60,158 nt of DNA from Gammaproteobacteria bacterium (GCA_021731365.1 JAKFXL010000021.1:1-60158); one strand, 5' to 3'. Shown: positions 18,804 to 28,823, counted from the first letter of the stretch. Translations and numbers: made by a program. Notes: a model not told the origin generated them from the sequence alone.

Positions 18804-19467
18804 CCTCTCCCACCTCATTGCTCTCCTCGTTTATGGCCACACCCCCCTGCTCTAGCGCCAGCAGTGCCTCATCATCCACAAAACTAACAATCATGGGATG
18901 GATCCTCAGCCACCCTTCGCCGCTCTCCAGTGCCTCATCCTGATTGTATTGCACGAGACGCAGTTGGCGCAGGCGCTGAAAGAGACGGCGGCGCTCCATA
19001 ATTTTGTCGGGCAGGGTACGGCCCAGCAGGTTTTTTAGCGCAATGCTGATCGACTCCATCGACTCAGCGACATAGCCATGTTCATCAACCTTGCCTTCAC
19101 GCAGCGCCTTATCGTATTGGCTACGCAATACCAGAATCAGCGCCACCTCGTTTTGCGTAAGACGTGCACGCAGGCTGCCACTGAAGGCGTTATCACCCGC
19201 CTCGTCCATACCGGGTATACGGCTGCTCGGCGGATAGAGACGAATATATTCAAAACGACGATCATGATGAACACGGATCCCGAGCAGGCTGAGATACTCA
19301 TCCACCCATTCAGTGCTACGCAGATAACGGTCATACAGCTGCTGTTCGGTCTGACTCTCCTGACGACTCAAAACACCGTAATTCATCAGCCGGATAAGCA
19401 GTTCCTGAAACTCTTCAAGGCTTATATTTTCACGCGCCAGTCTGTCGCGCAGCGCTTCACTCAGCAT
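18793..19467 (-). CDS. jetB: Wadjet protein JetB (DUF4194, MukE-like)
   Basis: A DUF4194 protein of about 224 residues, the MukE-like accessory (kite) subunit that bridges JetA and JetC. It starts [16 protein letters not shown] at ATG 19467; the open frame extends further upstream into jetA but homology and the overlap pattern favour this start. Winged-helix character: [26 protein letters not shown] and [26 protein letters not shown]. It overlaps jetA by 11 bases and jetC by 11 bases, an identical arrangement at both junctions. Confidence 0.9.
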   Translation of the reverse strand: MLSEALRDRLARENISLEEFQELLIRLMNYGVLSRQESQTEQQLYDRYLRSTEWVDEYLSLLGIRVHHDRRFEYIRLYPPSSRIPGMDEAGDNAFSGSLRARLTQNEVALILVLRSQYDKALREGKVDEHGYVAESMESISIALKNLLGRTLPDKIMERRRLFQRLRQLRLVQYNQDEALESGEGWLRIHPMIVSFVDDEALLALEQGGVAINEESNEVGEDVS

Positions 19468-20908
19468 GGCTATCCTGCCCTTGTTCTTTAAGTTCGATGA
19501 CAAACTCGTCACACGTCTCAAAATAGTCGGTGCTCACCAACTGCCCGGTCGCCTCGACCTGAAAACGGTATTCACTGGAGTTACCGGCAGCACCCAACTC
19601 AATCACATGGGCACTCATCAACAACTCTTTAGCATTATGCACCGGTAAATTTTGGCTACGCAGGCGGTGGCCGCCACTCAATGCCGCCACCACGTACTCA
19701 CGCTGCGCCTGGCTATTCACAGCAAAGGCACTCTCCACCGCCTGATGCAGGAAGAGTCTCTTGCGCGACTCGCGATCCACTTCACCATGGCTTTCAACCG
19801 TAGTATTTACCACACGCCGCACGCGGCCAGTGTGTATACGCAGTGCGCCAGGATCGACCATCGCAACATTCAGCGATGACAGCACCTCACCAGCGGCGAC
19901 AAGTCGCTGCGCCTGCTCCTCTGCGGGCAGTTCGCAGAGCTGCTGGCAGATCTCCAGCAATCTGTTCTGATGACCTGCGGTGGAATAACTGAGCTGGCGA
20001 ATAATGATGTCAGCACGACGGGTGAAGCTGTTAAGCGCATGACGCAGTGCTGGCAGCATAGTCTCGGCGGCGCTGTGCATACGGCTCTCAATGCCATCAA
20101 GCACGGTGAGGTAGAGCGAGCGTTTCGGGTCACCAATCAGCTCCGGTGCCACCTTACGCAATTCACGCTCGGCATCGGCCTTAAACTCTTTACGCTTGCG
20201 GCGGGCATTATTGATAAGCGTTTGAATCTCATCACGATACTTTTCGACACTGTCGGCAGAGAGCCGCACCGCCAGATCAGGCATGAAGCGTTTCTCCATA
20301 AAGTCGAAGAACTCATCACTGGCGTGCTGTACGATCTGCTGCGCCTCCACCTCTCTCACCAACTGTCGTTTACGCTCGTCGAGTTCAGCGATCACATCGC
20401 TGAAGTCACTGATGATCCGCTCTGAATACTCAAAGGCATCAAGCAGGTCGTAGACCTCGCCCTTATCAAGAAACGATTGCATGGCATTGCGGGTATTGCG
20501 GGTATTACGATGACGGGTACGAAAACGTCCCCCTGCAGTCTCTACCATCGGCTGGGTGAAGAGGCGGCCAACGCGGGTAAAGGCGTAGCTGCTTTGCAAG
20601 GTCGCCTCATCAACAAGCCGTTCGAGCCAACCGTAGTCGAGCAATTGATTCAGTATCCAGTTGGCCTGCTCACGTTCGCTACGTGCTGGAGCTGTGTGTT
20701 CGTTGGCAACATCTTCGTCGAGCAGCGGCGCACGCACCAACGCCTCCTGAAAAATCTCAACCAGCTGTTCACGATTTAAGGCACGGCGATAATCGGCCAC
20801 CGAACTATAGAGACAGGCGTAAAGCTCTCGCAGACACTCCACGATCTGTTCGCGGTATTTGCTATTGAGGGGGCGAAAAAAATGTTTACGGTCGTCACTA
20901 AAAAACAT
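19457..20908 (-). CDS. jetA: Wadjet protein JetA (DUF3375, MukF-like kleisin)
   Basis: A 483-residue DUF3375 protein, the MukF-like kleisin of type I Wadjet. It begins [20 protein letters not shown], with an N-terminal winged-helix region ([29 protein letters not shown], ~residues 85-115), a helical middle (~145-330) and a C-terminal winged-helix segment that contacts the JetC head. It is the first gene of the operon, starting 56 bases after the rpoH terminator hairpin, so the promoter must lie in a short AT-rich gap. The complete jetABCD set with no stop or frameshift indicates an intact system. Confidence 0.9.
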   Translation of the reverse strand: MFFSDDRKHFFRPLNSKYREQIVECLRELYACLYSSVADYRRALNREQLVEIFQEALVRAPLLDEDVANEHTAPARSEREQANWILNQLLDYGWLERLVDEATLQSSYAFTRVGRLFTQPMVETAGGRFRTRHRNTRNTRNAMQSFLDKGEVYDLLDAFEYSERIISDFSDVIAELDERKRQLVREVEAQQIVQHASDEFFDFMEKRFMPDLAVRLSADSVEKYRDEIQTLINNARRKRKEFKADAERELRKVAPELIGDPKRSLYLTVLDGIESRMHSAAETMLPALRHALNSFTRRADIIIRQLSYSTAGHQNRLLEICQQLCELPAEEQAQRLVAAGEVLSSLNVAMVDPGALRIHTGRVRRVVNTTVESHGEVDRESRKRLFLHQAVESAFAVNSQAQREYVVAALSGGHRLRSQNLPVHNAKELLMSAHVIELGAAGNSSEYRFQVEATGQLVSTDYFETCDEFVIELKEQGQDSHAE

Positions 20909-20956
20909 TCAGCGATTTTAACCGGATTTATCCCCAGTGTCGCTGGCTGTTAACCC

Positions 20957-20990
20957 CTAAAACAGAACCGGGCCACTTGGGGCCCGGTTC
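20957..20990 (-). terminator. Intrinsic terminator after rpoH
   Basis: Perfect 10-bp GC-rich stem (20965-20974 with 20981-20990), 6-base loop; on the minus strand followed by TGTTTTAG. It lies 23 bases past the rpoH stop and separates rpoH from jetABCD. Confidence 0.8.
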
Positions 20991-21013
20991 CTGACTGACA
21001 GAATCAACCACTA

Positions 21014-21865
21014 TCAGGCAACAAATGCCGCCTTCAGCTTTTTAATGGCGTTACCCTCAAGCTGACGGACCCGCTCAGCAGAGACCCCATACTTATCCGC
21101 CAACTCATGCAATGTTGCCTTATCATCCGCCAGCCAGCGGCTATGCAGGATATCGAGGCTGCGCTCATCAAGCTGCGCCATCGCGTTTTTAAGCTGCACC
21201 TCATTCTGCTCTGCCCACTGCTCCTCCTCAAGCTCCATGGCAGGGTCAAGACGCTGATCGGTAAGATAGCCAGCAGGGGCACCAAAATGGTCATCATCAC
21301 CCTCCCCCACATACGGATCAAACGAGGCGTCGTGAGAGTTGAGACGCGCCTCCATCTCCATCACATTTTCAGTGGTCACCCCTAGATCACTGGCAACCGT
21401 CTCAATCTCCTCCTGCGTCATCCAGCCAAGGCGTGAACGGGCTTTACGCAGATTGAAAAAGAGCTTGCGCTGGGCTTTAGTGGTCGCCACCTTGACGATG
21501 CGCCAGTTCCTCAACACATATTCGTGAATCTCTGCCTTGATCCAATGCACAGCAAACGAGGCCAGACGCACGTTCATGGTCGGGTCAAACCGTTTAACCG
21601 CCTTCATCAGGCCAATGCTGCCCTCCTGAATCAGGTCTGCCTCCGGCAGGCCATAACCGCGATAGCCACGGGCAATATAGGCCACAAAACGGAGGTGGGA
21701 GAGGACCAGCCGACGGGCTGCGTCCAGATCATTATCGCGGTGTAACCGGGTGGCGAGTTCCAGCTCCTCCTCGGCGCTCAGCACCGCAATACGGGAGACG
21801 GCAGCCTGATAGGCTTCCAGGCTGCCCGTGGGGAGAACCAGTTCCAAATCCATACCTTTACTCAT
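21014..21865 (-). CDS. rpoH: Heat-shock sigma factor sigma-32 RpoH
   Basis: The alternative sigma factor that directs RNA polymerase to chaperone and protease genes. Diagnostic RpoH box QRKLFFNLR is present (residues ~132-140), along with region 2 ([26 protein letters not shown] split over two helices, [18 protein letters not shown]) and region 4 ([19 protein letters not shown]). Length 283 is normal. It follows ftsYEX, the usual gammaproteobacterial order, with a 198-base gap that carries a CIRCE operator and promoter-like AT-rich sequence, so it has its own regulated promoter. Confidence 0.97.
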   Translation of the reverse strand: MSKGMDLELVLPTGSLEAYQAAVSRIAVLSAEEELELATRLHRDNDLDAARRLVLSHLRFVAYIARGYRGYGLPEADLIQEGSIGLMKAVKRFDPTMNVRLASFAVHWIKAEIHEYVLRNWRIVKVATTKAQRKLFFNLRKARSRLGWMTQEEIETVASDLGVTTENVMEMEARLNSHDASFDPYVGEGDDDHFGAPAGYLTDQRLDPAMELEEEQWAEQNEVQLKNAMAQLDERSLDILHSRWLADDKATLHELADKYGVSAERVRQLEGNAIKKLKAAFVA

Positions 21866-21993
21866 TGTCAGCGTACCCTTCTATTCCCGAAAGTATTTTT
21901 AGGTGTAGACGTTCAAGTGTTTTTTCTCAACCTCGGCGGCGCTCTTAGCGGCAACGGACGAAGTCTTTTAACAGTGTTTTACTATACGACATT

Positions 21994-22020
21994 TTAGCAC
22001 TCAGCTTCTAGGAGTGCGAA
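21994..22020. promoter_or_regulatory. CIRCE element (HrcA operator) upstream of rpoH
   Basis: TTAGCACTC, nine bases, then GAGTGCGAA: the CIRCE consensus TTAGCACTC-N9-GAGTGCTAA with one mismatch in 18. Centre is about 142 bases before the rpoH start. On the rpoH strand TAAAAT and TATAGT (-10-like) lie at or just after its downstream arm, and TTCGCA (-35-like) is its upstream arm, so bound HrcA would block a promoter here. Confidence 0.8.
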
Positions 22021-22063
22021 TCTGGGACAAAAGTTCAGCACATTCTGACAAACACCCCCCTGC

Positions 22064-23041
22064 TCAGACAGGCTCAATCGTCCGTATGCGCCGCCCAGCC
22101 ACCAGCCAGGCCCCCATTAAACCCAGCAGAGGTCCGGCCAGCAACAACAACAATGTGGTATCCAAGCCAATCAATCCAAGGGCAAAATCGCTGCCGTACA
22201 GGGCCGCCAACTGCTGCACCGGACCATCCAGCAGCAGCAGCAACACATTCACCAGCAGCCACGCAACCAATCCGCCAAACAGGCCGTACCAGACGCCACT
22301 ATAAAGGAATGGGCGACGTACAAAGGCGTTGCTCCCCCCTATCAGCTTGATCACCTCAATCTCATCACGACGGTTCTGGATCGCCATACGGATGGTATTG
22401 CCAATCACAAACAGCACCGCCAGTGCCAGCAGCAGACCAAATACCAGCACCGCACGGTTAGCCAGATCGATTAGTCCATGCAGCCGCTGCACCCATTCCA
22501 GATCGAGCTGGGCCTGCTCCACTTCTGGGCGGGCGCGCAGCTTGCTCAACAGCACCTCAGTATCCAGCGTTGTGCTCTGATCGAGCTTGGGGTAGACCAC
22601 CAATACCGCAGGCAAGGGGTTTTTATCCAGCATCTGGATCACATCGCCCAGGCCTGAGCCCTGACGAAACTCTTCCAGCGCCTGCTCAGCACTAATATAT
22701 TTAACGCTGCTGATCTCAGACCAGCCCTTCACCTCTGACTGCAGTGCCAGCGCGCCATTTTCTGAAGTGGTATCGCGTAGAAACAGGGAGATCTGAGCTG
22801 ACTCCTGCCACGCCGCCCCCAGGCTCTGTACCTTACTGAGCGATACGTGGAGCATGGTGGGCAGCGCCAGGGCGACACCTATCACCATCGCTGCCATGAA
22901 CGTTGAGAGCGGCATCCGCCCCAGCAACCCAAGACTGCTGGTCAATACATGGAAATGGAGGGCGAGATAGTTCTGTAGCCGCGCCTTGAGGCTTGGGCGG
23001 TTACGCCGCACACTGGGCGGACGGCGTTCACTGCTACTCAT
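22064..23041 (-). CDS. ftsX: Cell division protein FtsX
   Basis: Membrane subunit of the FtsEX complex, which couples ATP hydrolysis in the divisome to activation of cell-wall amidases through EnvC-like partners. Four helices: one at ~44-66 and three at ~205-320, with a periplasmic loop (~67-200) carrying the extracellular domain (SLFLRDTTSENGALALQSEV). The cytosolic N-terminus is basic. Its ATGA overlap of 4 bases with ftsE shows tight coupling. Confidence 0.95.
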   Translation of the reverse strand: MSSSERRPPSVRRNRPSLKARLQNYLALHFHVLTSSLGLLGRMPLSTFMAAMVIGVALALPTMLHVSLSKVQSLGAAWQESAQISLFLRDTTSENGALALQSEVKGWSEISSVKYISAEQALEEFRQGSGLGDVIQMLDKNPLPAVLVVYPKLDQSTTLDTEVLLSKLRARPEVEQAQLDLEWVQRLHGLIDLANRAVLVFGLLLALAVLFVIGNTIRMAIQNRRDEIEVIKLIGGSNAFVRRPFLYSGVWYGLFGGLVAWLLVNVLLLLLDGPVQQLAALYGSDFALGLIGLDTTLLLLLAGPLLGLMGAWLVAGRRIRTIEPV

Positions 23042-23715
23042 AAAGACTCCTCCGCCTGAAACTCCACCAACTGCCCATGGTCCAGCGCCAAAATTCGCTT
23101 GTTCATACGACCAATCAACCCAAGGTCGTGAGAGGCGATCAACACCGTCACCCCTACCTGCTGGAACTGCTCAAAGAGTGTCATGATCTCTTGCGACAGT
23201 GCCGGATCAAGATTCCCCGTAGGTTCGTCGGCAATCAGCACCTTGGGGCGGTTCACCACCGCCCGGGCGATGCCCACCCGCTGGCGCTCTCCGCCGGAGA
23301 GGGCCACCGTTGACTCCTGTTCACGCTCCAGCAACCCCACCTTATCCAGTGCGGCCCGCACTCGCCGTCCGATTTCACGCGGATGGTGGTCGCCCGAAAT
23401 CAGCAGTGGCAGCGCCACGTTATCAAAGACATTCCGGTCGTTCAGCAGCTTGCTGTCCTGAAAGATAATGCCAATATCACGACGCAACGCCGGAATATAA
23501 CGACGTTTGATGTCACTCAGCGCCTTGTTATCGATAACAATCTGTCCCTCGCTCTGGCGCTCCAGTAGTGGAATCATCTTCAAGACAGTGCTCTTGCCAG
23601 CCCCCGAATGGCCGGTGAGAAACACCATTTCACCACGCTCGACCTGGAAACTAACGTTGTTCAGCGCCACAAACCCATTGGTGTAGCGCTTGCTGACATT
23701 GGTAAATTGAATCAT
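23038..23715 (-). CDS. ftsE: Cell division ATP-binding protein FtsE
   Basis: ABC ATPase of FtsEX, 225 residues. Walker A GHSGAGKSTV (~35-44), signature ALSGGERQRVGIARA (~138-152), Walker B VLIADEPTGNLD (~160-171) and switch His in ASHDLGLI are all intact. Second gene of ftsY-ftsE-ftsX, beginning 24 bases after the ftsY stop. Confidence 0.97.
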   Translation of the reverse strand: MIQFTNVSKRYTNGFVALNNVSFQVERGEMVFLTGHSGAGKSTVLKMIPLLERQSEGQIVIDNKALSDIKRRYIPALRRDIGIIFQDSKLLNDRNVFDNVALPLLISGDHHPREIGRRVRAALDKVGLLEREQESTVALSGGERQRVGIARAVVNRPKVLIADEPTGNLDPALSQEIMTLFEQFQQVGVTVLIASHDLGLIGRMNKRILALDHGQLVEFQAEESL

Positions 23716-23739
23716 GTTCGAAGTGTACTGCCCTGAAAG

Positions 23740-24777
23740 TTACTGCTCTGGTCTTGCCAACAGTGCGTCGACAAACTCTTCTGGATTAAAATCACGTAGA
23801 TCATCAATCCCCTCCCCAACACCGATAAAACGGATCGGCAGCCCCAGTTTTTTGGCAATGGCAAAGATCACGCCACCTTTGGCGGTACCATCCAGCTTAG
23901 TCAGCACCAGCCCCGTCACACCTACCGCCTGATAGAACTGCTCAGCCTGGACTACCGCATTCTGGCCAATCCCGCCATCCAGAACCAGTAACACCTCATG
24001 AGGGGTCTGGGGGTCAACCTTGCCCATCACCCGTTTGATCTTTTTCAACTCTTCCATCAGGTTAGACTGGGTATGGAGACGCCCGGCGGTATCGGCAATC
24101 AAAACATCAATACCCCGCGCCCTGGCGGCCTGCACCGCATCAAACATCACCGCGGCAGGATCGGCCGCGCGCTGCTGAGCAATAACGTGCACCCCATTGC
24201 GCTCACCCCAGACCTGCAACTGCTCAACCGCAGCAGCACGAAAGGTATCACCCGCCGCCAGCATCACCGCCTTGTTCTCACCCTGGAAACGTTTGGCCAA
24301 CTTGCCAATAGTGGTGGTCTTGCCCGCGCCGTTAATGCCCACCATCAGGATCACAAAAGGCCCCCCCTCCACCGTCGCCTGCAACGGCCGACTCACCGGC
24401 CTGAGGATCTGCAACATGCTCTCGCGTAACGCCGCAAACAGGGCATCAACATCACTTAGCTGTTTACGCTGCATACGCGCTGTCAGATCGGCAATGATCG
24501 TCTGTGTTGCCTCCACCCCCACATCGGAGGTGAGTAGCTGGGTCTCCAGCGCCTCAAGCACTTCGGCGTCAATCGCCTTTTTGCCCAGTACCAGTGCCGC
24601 CACCCCATCAGTGATGTTATTACTGGTACGGCTTAAACGCTCCTTCAGGCGACCAAAAAACCCCGCCTTATCCACAGGGGGTGAACTCTGAGGCAATACA
24701 ACAGGTGTCTCAGACGTCGTCTGATCAAGCTTTTCAGGCGTCGCGCCCGCGTCTTTTTTCTTTAAAAAGCCGAACAT
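23740..24777 (-). CDS. ftsY: Signal recognition particle receptor FtsY
   Basis: GTPase that docks ribosome-SRP complexes at the inner membrane. N-terminal ~45 residues are a short lysine/proline-rich A region, much shorter than in E. coli. The NG domain follows: GINGAGKTTTIGKLA (G1, ~142-156), DTFRAAAVEQLQ, LIADTAGRLHTQ (G3), LTKLDGTAKGG (G4) and FIGVGEGIDDLRDF at the C-terminus. First gene of the ftsYEX operon; divergent from the M16 peptidase genes. Confidence 0.96.
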   Translation of the reverse strand: MFGFLKKKDAGATPEKLDQTTSETPVVLPQSSPPVDKAGFFGRLKERLSRTSNNITDGVAALVLGKKAIDAEVLEALETQLLTSDVGVEATQTIIADLTARMQRKQLSDVDALFAALRESMLQILRPVSRPLQATVEGGPFVILMVGINGAGKTTTIGKLAKRFQGENKAVMLAAGDTFRAAAVEQLQVWGERNGVHVIAQQRAADPAAVMFDAVQAARARGIDVLIADTAGRLHTQSNLMEELKKIKRVMGKVDPQTPHEVLLVLDGGIGQNAVVQAEQFYQAVGVTGLVLTKLDGTAKGGVIFAIAKKLGLPIRFIGVGEGIDDLRDFNPEEFVDALLARPEQ

Positions 24778-24904
24778 AATCTTGTGACCGCTATGTGGTT
24801 ATAAAAATTGAATTTTCCGTTGATGATACAGTCGAACCGTCGACCATAATCGGGTAGGCTATGCTACCACATTCAGGCATTAATCCTCAGCCAGGGAATC
24901 ATCC

Positions 24905-26272
24905 ATGAAGCAGAGAAACACCCTTGTCGCCCTTTTTGGCGCACTATTAATAGTACAACCTGTCATCGCCAGCGAAGTTCACGAATACAGTCTCGATAAT
25001 GGGATGAAAATTTTTGTCAAAGAGGACCACCGCGCACCAGTTGTCGCCTCCATGGTCTGGTACAAGGTAGGCAGCAGCTACGAACAGAACGGCACCACCG
25101 GCATCGCCCATGTCCTTGAGCATATGATGTTCAAGGGGACTGACAAACATGCCCCCGGGGAGTTTTCACGCATTATCGCTGCCAACGGCGGCCAGGATAA
25201 CGCCTTCACCAGCCGCGACTACACCGCCTACTTCCAGCGTCTGCACAAGGACCGTCTGCCGATCAGCCTGGAGCTGGAGTCTGACCGGATGCGCAACATG
25301 AAGGTACTGGACGAGGAGTTTGCCAAAGAGGTGCAGGTGGTGATGGAGGAGCGCCGGATGCGTACCGACGACGATCCCGAAGCGCTCACCAGCGAGGCGT
25401 TCAACGCCGTTGCCTTCGTCAACAGCCCCTACCGCTGGCCCGTGATCGGCTGGATGAATGACCTGGAGAATATGACCGCCAACGACATTCGCGCCTGGTA
25501 CAAAACCTGGTATGCCCCCAATAACGCCACGCTGGTAGTGGTAGGGGACGTCAAACCCGAAGAGGTCTTTGAGCTGGCAAAGAGGTACTTTGGCCCACTC
25601 CAGCCCGATACCATCACCCCGCCCAAACCGGTTAAAGAGGTCACCCAGATGGGTGAGCGCCGCATTACGGTCAAGGCACCAGCGGAACTTCCCTATCTCT
25701 TAATGGGCTACAAAACACCGGTTGCCAAAGGCAACGATGATGAGTGGGAACCGTATGCCCTGGCGGTACTCTCCTCCGTTCTTGATGATGGCAACAGCGC
25801 CCGCTTTGCCAAACGGCTGATCCGCGACCAGCAGATTGCCACCAGTGCCGGCGCGGGTTACAGCCCGTTTGCCCGGCTGGACGGACTGTTTATGTTTGAT
25901 GGCCAACCCGCCAAAGGGCACACCATTGCCGAGCTGGAAAAGGCGATTCGCGCCGAGATTAACATTGTAAAAGAGGAGCTGGTCAGCAGTGACGAACTGG
26001 CACGCATCAAGGCCCAGGTGATCGCCTCTGAAGTATACGAAAAAGATTCTGTCTTCTATCAAGCGATGCAGATTGGCTCACTGGAGACCATGGGGCTCAG
26101 CTGGCGCGTCGGCCAACAATATGCCGACAAGATCCGACAGGTAACGGCGCAACAGATACGTGACGTGGCACGTAAATACCTGATCGATGACCGCCTGACC
26201 GTCGCCGTGCTCGAACCACTGCCGCTGGATCAAAAAAAGCCACGCCTCCCCAGCAGCGGCATAAAGCATTAA
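24905..26272 (+). CDS. M16 family zinc metallopeptidase (active subunit)
   Basis: Pitrilysin-type peptidase of 455 residues with a signal peptide (LLIVQPVIA^SEV). The inverted zinc motif HVLEH (residues 69-73) is intact and a Glu cluster at 142-149 (KEVQVVMEE) supplies the third ligand at the usual distance. The second half (~190-440) is the M16 C-terminal domain. It is followed after 36 bases by a second M16 gene without the zinc motif. In M16B pairs the two subunits form a chamber that degrades small peptides; here periplasmic. The substrate is unknown. Confidence 0.92.
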   Translation: MKQRNTLVALFGALLIVQPVIASEVHEYSLDNGMKIFVKEDHRAPVVASMVWYKVGSSYEQNGTTGIAHVLEHMMFKGTDKHAPGEFSRIIAANGGQDNAFTSRDYTAYFQRLHKDRLPISLELESDRMRNMKVLDEEFAKEVQVVMEERRMRTDDDPEALTSEAFNAVAFVNSPYRWPVIGWMNDLENMTANDIRAWYKTWYAPNNATLVVVGDVKPEEVFELAKRYFGPLQPDTITPPKPVKEVTQMGERRITVKAPAELPYLLMGYKTPVAKGNDDEWEPYALAVLSSVLDDGNSARFAKRLIRDQQIATSAGAGYSPFARLDGLFMFDGQPAKGHTIAELEKAIRAEINIVKEELVSSDELARIKAQVIASEVYEKDSVFYQAMQIGSLETMGLSWRVGQQYADKIRQVTAQQIRDVARKYLIDDRLTVAVLEPLPLDQKKPRLPSSGIKH

Positions 26273-26308
26273 TAATTGATATATAACCAGAAACAGGACT
26301 ATATACAG

Positions 26309-27649
26309 ATGAATAATTGGATTAAATACAGCGCTCAGTGGCTACTGGCCACCTGCCTGATCATGGCCAACCCACTGGCAAATGCCACCCCTGACATCCA
26401 GCAGTGGCAGACCAGCAACGGTGCCCGTGTCTATTTTGTCAACGCCCCAGAGCTGCCGATGGTCGATCTGCGGATCATTTTTGACGCCGCCGGGGCACGG
26501 GACGGCAAGCTGCCTGGGCTGGCGCTGTTGACCAACGGCCTGCTGGAAGAGGGGGCGGGCAAACTCAACGCTGACCAGATCGCCGACCGCTTTGCCGCCG
26601 TCGGTGCCAACTTCGGGGCCAGCTCGCACCGCGATATGTCAGTCATCAGTATGCGCAGCCTGACACAAACTGACCTGCTGGAACGCGCCACCAGCACACT
26701 CGCCACTGTTGTCACCCAACCCACCTTCCCGCAAAAGGCACTGGACCGGGAGCGCAACCGTCTGCTGATCGCCCTTCAATCCAAGAAACAGTCCCCTGAC
26801 GCACTCACCAGCGACGCCTTTTTCCAGTCCGTTTATGGCAACCACCCCTATGCCAACGACGCCTCCGGCAATGAAACCTCCGTCAAACAGATTAAACGTC
26901 AGGATCTGCTCAACCACTACAAACGCTACTACGTTGGCAAAAACGCCATCATCGCCATCGTAGGTGCCGTGGATCGCCCACAGGCCGAGGCACTGGCCGA
27001 ACGAGTAATAGGCAAACTGCCCGCCGGCGAAGCTGCCCCCGCCATTCCGGAGGTGGTCCCACTAACAAAACCACAGCTGGTAAAACAATCGTTCCCCGCC
27101 AGCCAGACCCACATCCAGGTTGGGCAGCCGGCCCTGAGCCGCAACGATCCAGACTACTTTGCGCTCCATGTTGGCAACTACATCCTGGGCGGCGGCGGCT
27201 TTGTCTCACGGCTCACTACTGAAATCCGCGAAAAACGTGGACTCTCCTACAGCACCTTCAGCTACTTTGCACCGATGCGCCAGAATGGCCCGTTTATCAT
27301 GGGGTTACAGACGCGCAACGACCAGGCCGATGAAGCCCTCAAGTTGCTTAACGAAACCCTTAAAGAGTTCATCGACAACGGTCCAACAGCCGATGAGCTG
27401 AAAGCCGCCACGCAGAACATCACTGGTGGCTTTGCACTGGGGCTCGACAGCAACGCCAAGATCATCGACAACATTGCTGCCATCGGCTTCTACCAGCTGC
27501 CACTCGACTACCTCGACAGCTACACCAGCAAGGTAGACGCAGTCACCATCGAGCAGATCCGCGACGCCTTCAAACGCCGTCTACAACCTGACAACATGGT
27601 CACCATTATGGTGGGCGGCTCAAGCGATACGGCGGCACAGCAGGAGTGA
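26309..27649 (+). CDS. M16 family peptidase-like protein (zinc motif lost)
   Basis: Partner of the preceding peptidase. ATG 26309 (MNNWIKYSAQWL) gives a proper signal peptide (ANPLANA^TPD); an earlier in-frame start at 26276 would bury it. At the position of HxxEH it has TNGLLEEG, so zinc cannot bind, while the C-terminal substrate-binding Arg/Tyr region is kept (TTEIREKRGLSYSTFSYF). This is the standard inactive subunit of an M16B heterodimer. Its final codons overlap rsmD by 4 bases (GTGA), so the peptidase pair and rsmD are probably co-transcribed. Confidence 0.9.
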   Translation: MNNWIKYSAQWLLATCLIMANPLANATPDIQQWQTSNGARVYFVNAPELPMVDLRIIFDAAGARDGKLPGLALLTNGLLEEGAGKLNADQIADRFAAVGANFGASSHRDMSVISMRSLTQTDLLERATSTLATVVTQPTFPQKALDRERNRLLIALQSKKQSPDALTSDAFFQSVYGNHPYANDASGNETSVKQIKRQDLLNHYKRYYVGKNAIIAIVGAVDRPQAEALAERVIGKLPAGEAAPAIPEVVPLTKPQLVKQSFPASQTHIQVGQPALSRNDPDYFALHVGNYILGGGGFVSRLTTEIREKRGLSYSTFSYFAPMRQNGPFIMGLQTRNDQADEALKLLNETLKEFIDNGPTADELKAATQNITGGFALGLDSNAKIIDNIAAIGFYQLPLDYLDSYTSKVDAVTIEQIRDAFKRRLQPDNMVTIMVGGSSDTAAQQE

Positions 27650-28239
27650 AGCCTTTCGCCAGCAACCCGCCCCAAACCGGGCAGCTCCGCATCATCGGTG
27701 GTGAATGGCGTGGCCGCAAATTGCTATTCCCCGCCGTTGCCGACCTGCGCCCAACCCCCGACCGGGTGCGGGAAACACTCTTTAACTGGCTACAGATGCA
27801 GATTGCCGACAGCCGCTGCCTCGACCTCTTTGCCGGCAGCGGCGCGTTGGGGCTGGAAGCACTCTCACGCGGTGCCCGCGAAGTGGTCATGGTAGAACAG
27901 GAGCGCAGCGCCGCTGCCCAGATCCGCCAACACCTGCAAACCTTAAACTGCACCAATGGCCGGGTAGAAAGCAGCGACGTCCTCCGCTTCCTGCAATCGG
28001 CGGGCACACCACACAGCGTGGTATTTATCGACCCACCCTACCGCCTCAACCTGCTGGCCCCCTGTTGCCAACTACTGGAACAGAACGGCTGGCTGACAGA
28101 ACACGCCTATATCTATCTCGAGGATAACGCCAAAAACGGCACGCCTGAACTGCCCGACCACTGGCAGCTGATCCGCAGCAAAAAAGCCGGGGATGTGGGA
28201 TACCATCTTGCCCAACGTCAAGCTGTCGCAACGGCGTAA
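27646..28239 (+). CDS. rsmD: 16S rRNA (guanine-966-N2)-methyltransferase RsmD
   Basis: SAM-dependent enzyme that methylates G966 of 16S rRNA. Seen: GGEWRGRKLLFP and RPTPDRVRETLFNWL at the N-terminus, SAM motif LDLFAGSGALGLEALSRGA and the catalytic DPPY (residues 129-132). 197 residues, normal. Starts with GTG overlapping the M16 stop; RBS AGGAG is inside the M16 gene. Confidence 0.95.
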   Translation: MKPFASNPPQTGQLRIIGGEWRGRKLLFPAVADLRPTPDRVRETLFNWLQMQIADSRCLDLFAGSGALGLEALSRGAREVVMVEQERSAAAQIRQHLQTLNCTNGRVESSDVLRFLQSAGTPHSVVFIDPPYRLNLLAPCCQLLEQNGWLTEHAYIYLEDNAKNGTPELPDHWQLIRSKKAGDVGYHLAQRQAVATA

Positions 28240-28305
28240 AATGGGGCTTCGTGGTATGATGCGCGCCAGTTTTTGTTTTTTGACATTAGGAAGGAGGAGG
28301 AGGAG

Positions 28306-28791
28306 GTGAAAGGGGTTGCAATCTATCCAGGCACCTTTGATCCCATCACCAGCGGTCACACCGATCTGGTTCAGCGTGCCCGGCCACTTTTTGACAAAGT
28401 GATCGTTGCCATCGCCGCCAGCAGTGGCAAAGCGCCGCTTTTTTCGCTGGCAGAGCGGATTGAACTGGCCAAAGCAGCCCTGGCGGGCATGGATAATGTT
28501 GAGATCTGCGGCTTCGACATACTGCTGGTCAAGTTTGCCCAACAGTGCAATGCCGGTGTCATCCTGCGCGGACTGCGGGCCGTCTCCGACTTTGAGTATG
28601 AGTTCCAGCTGACCGGCATGAACCGCAAACTGGCCCCCGGCATTGAGACCCTGTTCCTGATGCCCGCTGAACAGTACGGCTATATCTCATCCAGCCTCGT
28701 TAAAGAGGTGGCACGCCTCGGCGGAGACGTCAGGGACTCGGTGCACCCACAGGTTTATCGCGCCCTGCAGCAGAAGTTTGCGCTAAAATAG
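28306..28791 (+). CDS. coaD: Phosphopantetheine adenylyltransferase CoaD
   Basis: Fourth step of coenzyme A synthesis: 4'-phosphopantetheine + ATP to dephospho-CoA. Nucleotidyltransferase motif [14 protein letters not shown] at the N-terminus and [18 protein letters not shown] near the end. The GTG at 28306 is the likely start: it follows an exceptionally long purine Shine-Dalgarno run (AAGGAGGAGGAGGAG, 28291-28305) and gives 161 residues as in E. coli. The frame is open upstream to 28273 but that extension would encode the Shine-Dalgarno itself. Confidence 0.95.
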   Translation: MKGVAIYPGTFDPITSGHTDLVQRARPLFDKVIVAIAASSGKAPLFSLAERIELAKAALAGMDNVEICGFDILLVKFAQQCNAGVILRGLRAVSDFEYEFQLTGMNRKLAPGIETLFLMPAEQYGYISSSLVKEVARLGGDVRDSVHPQVYRALQQKFALK

Positions 28792-28823
28792 TATTCACTT
28801 TGTCATTTATTTAGGAAAGGTAA

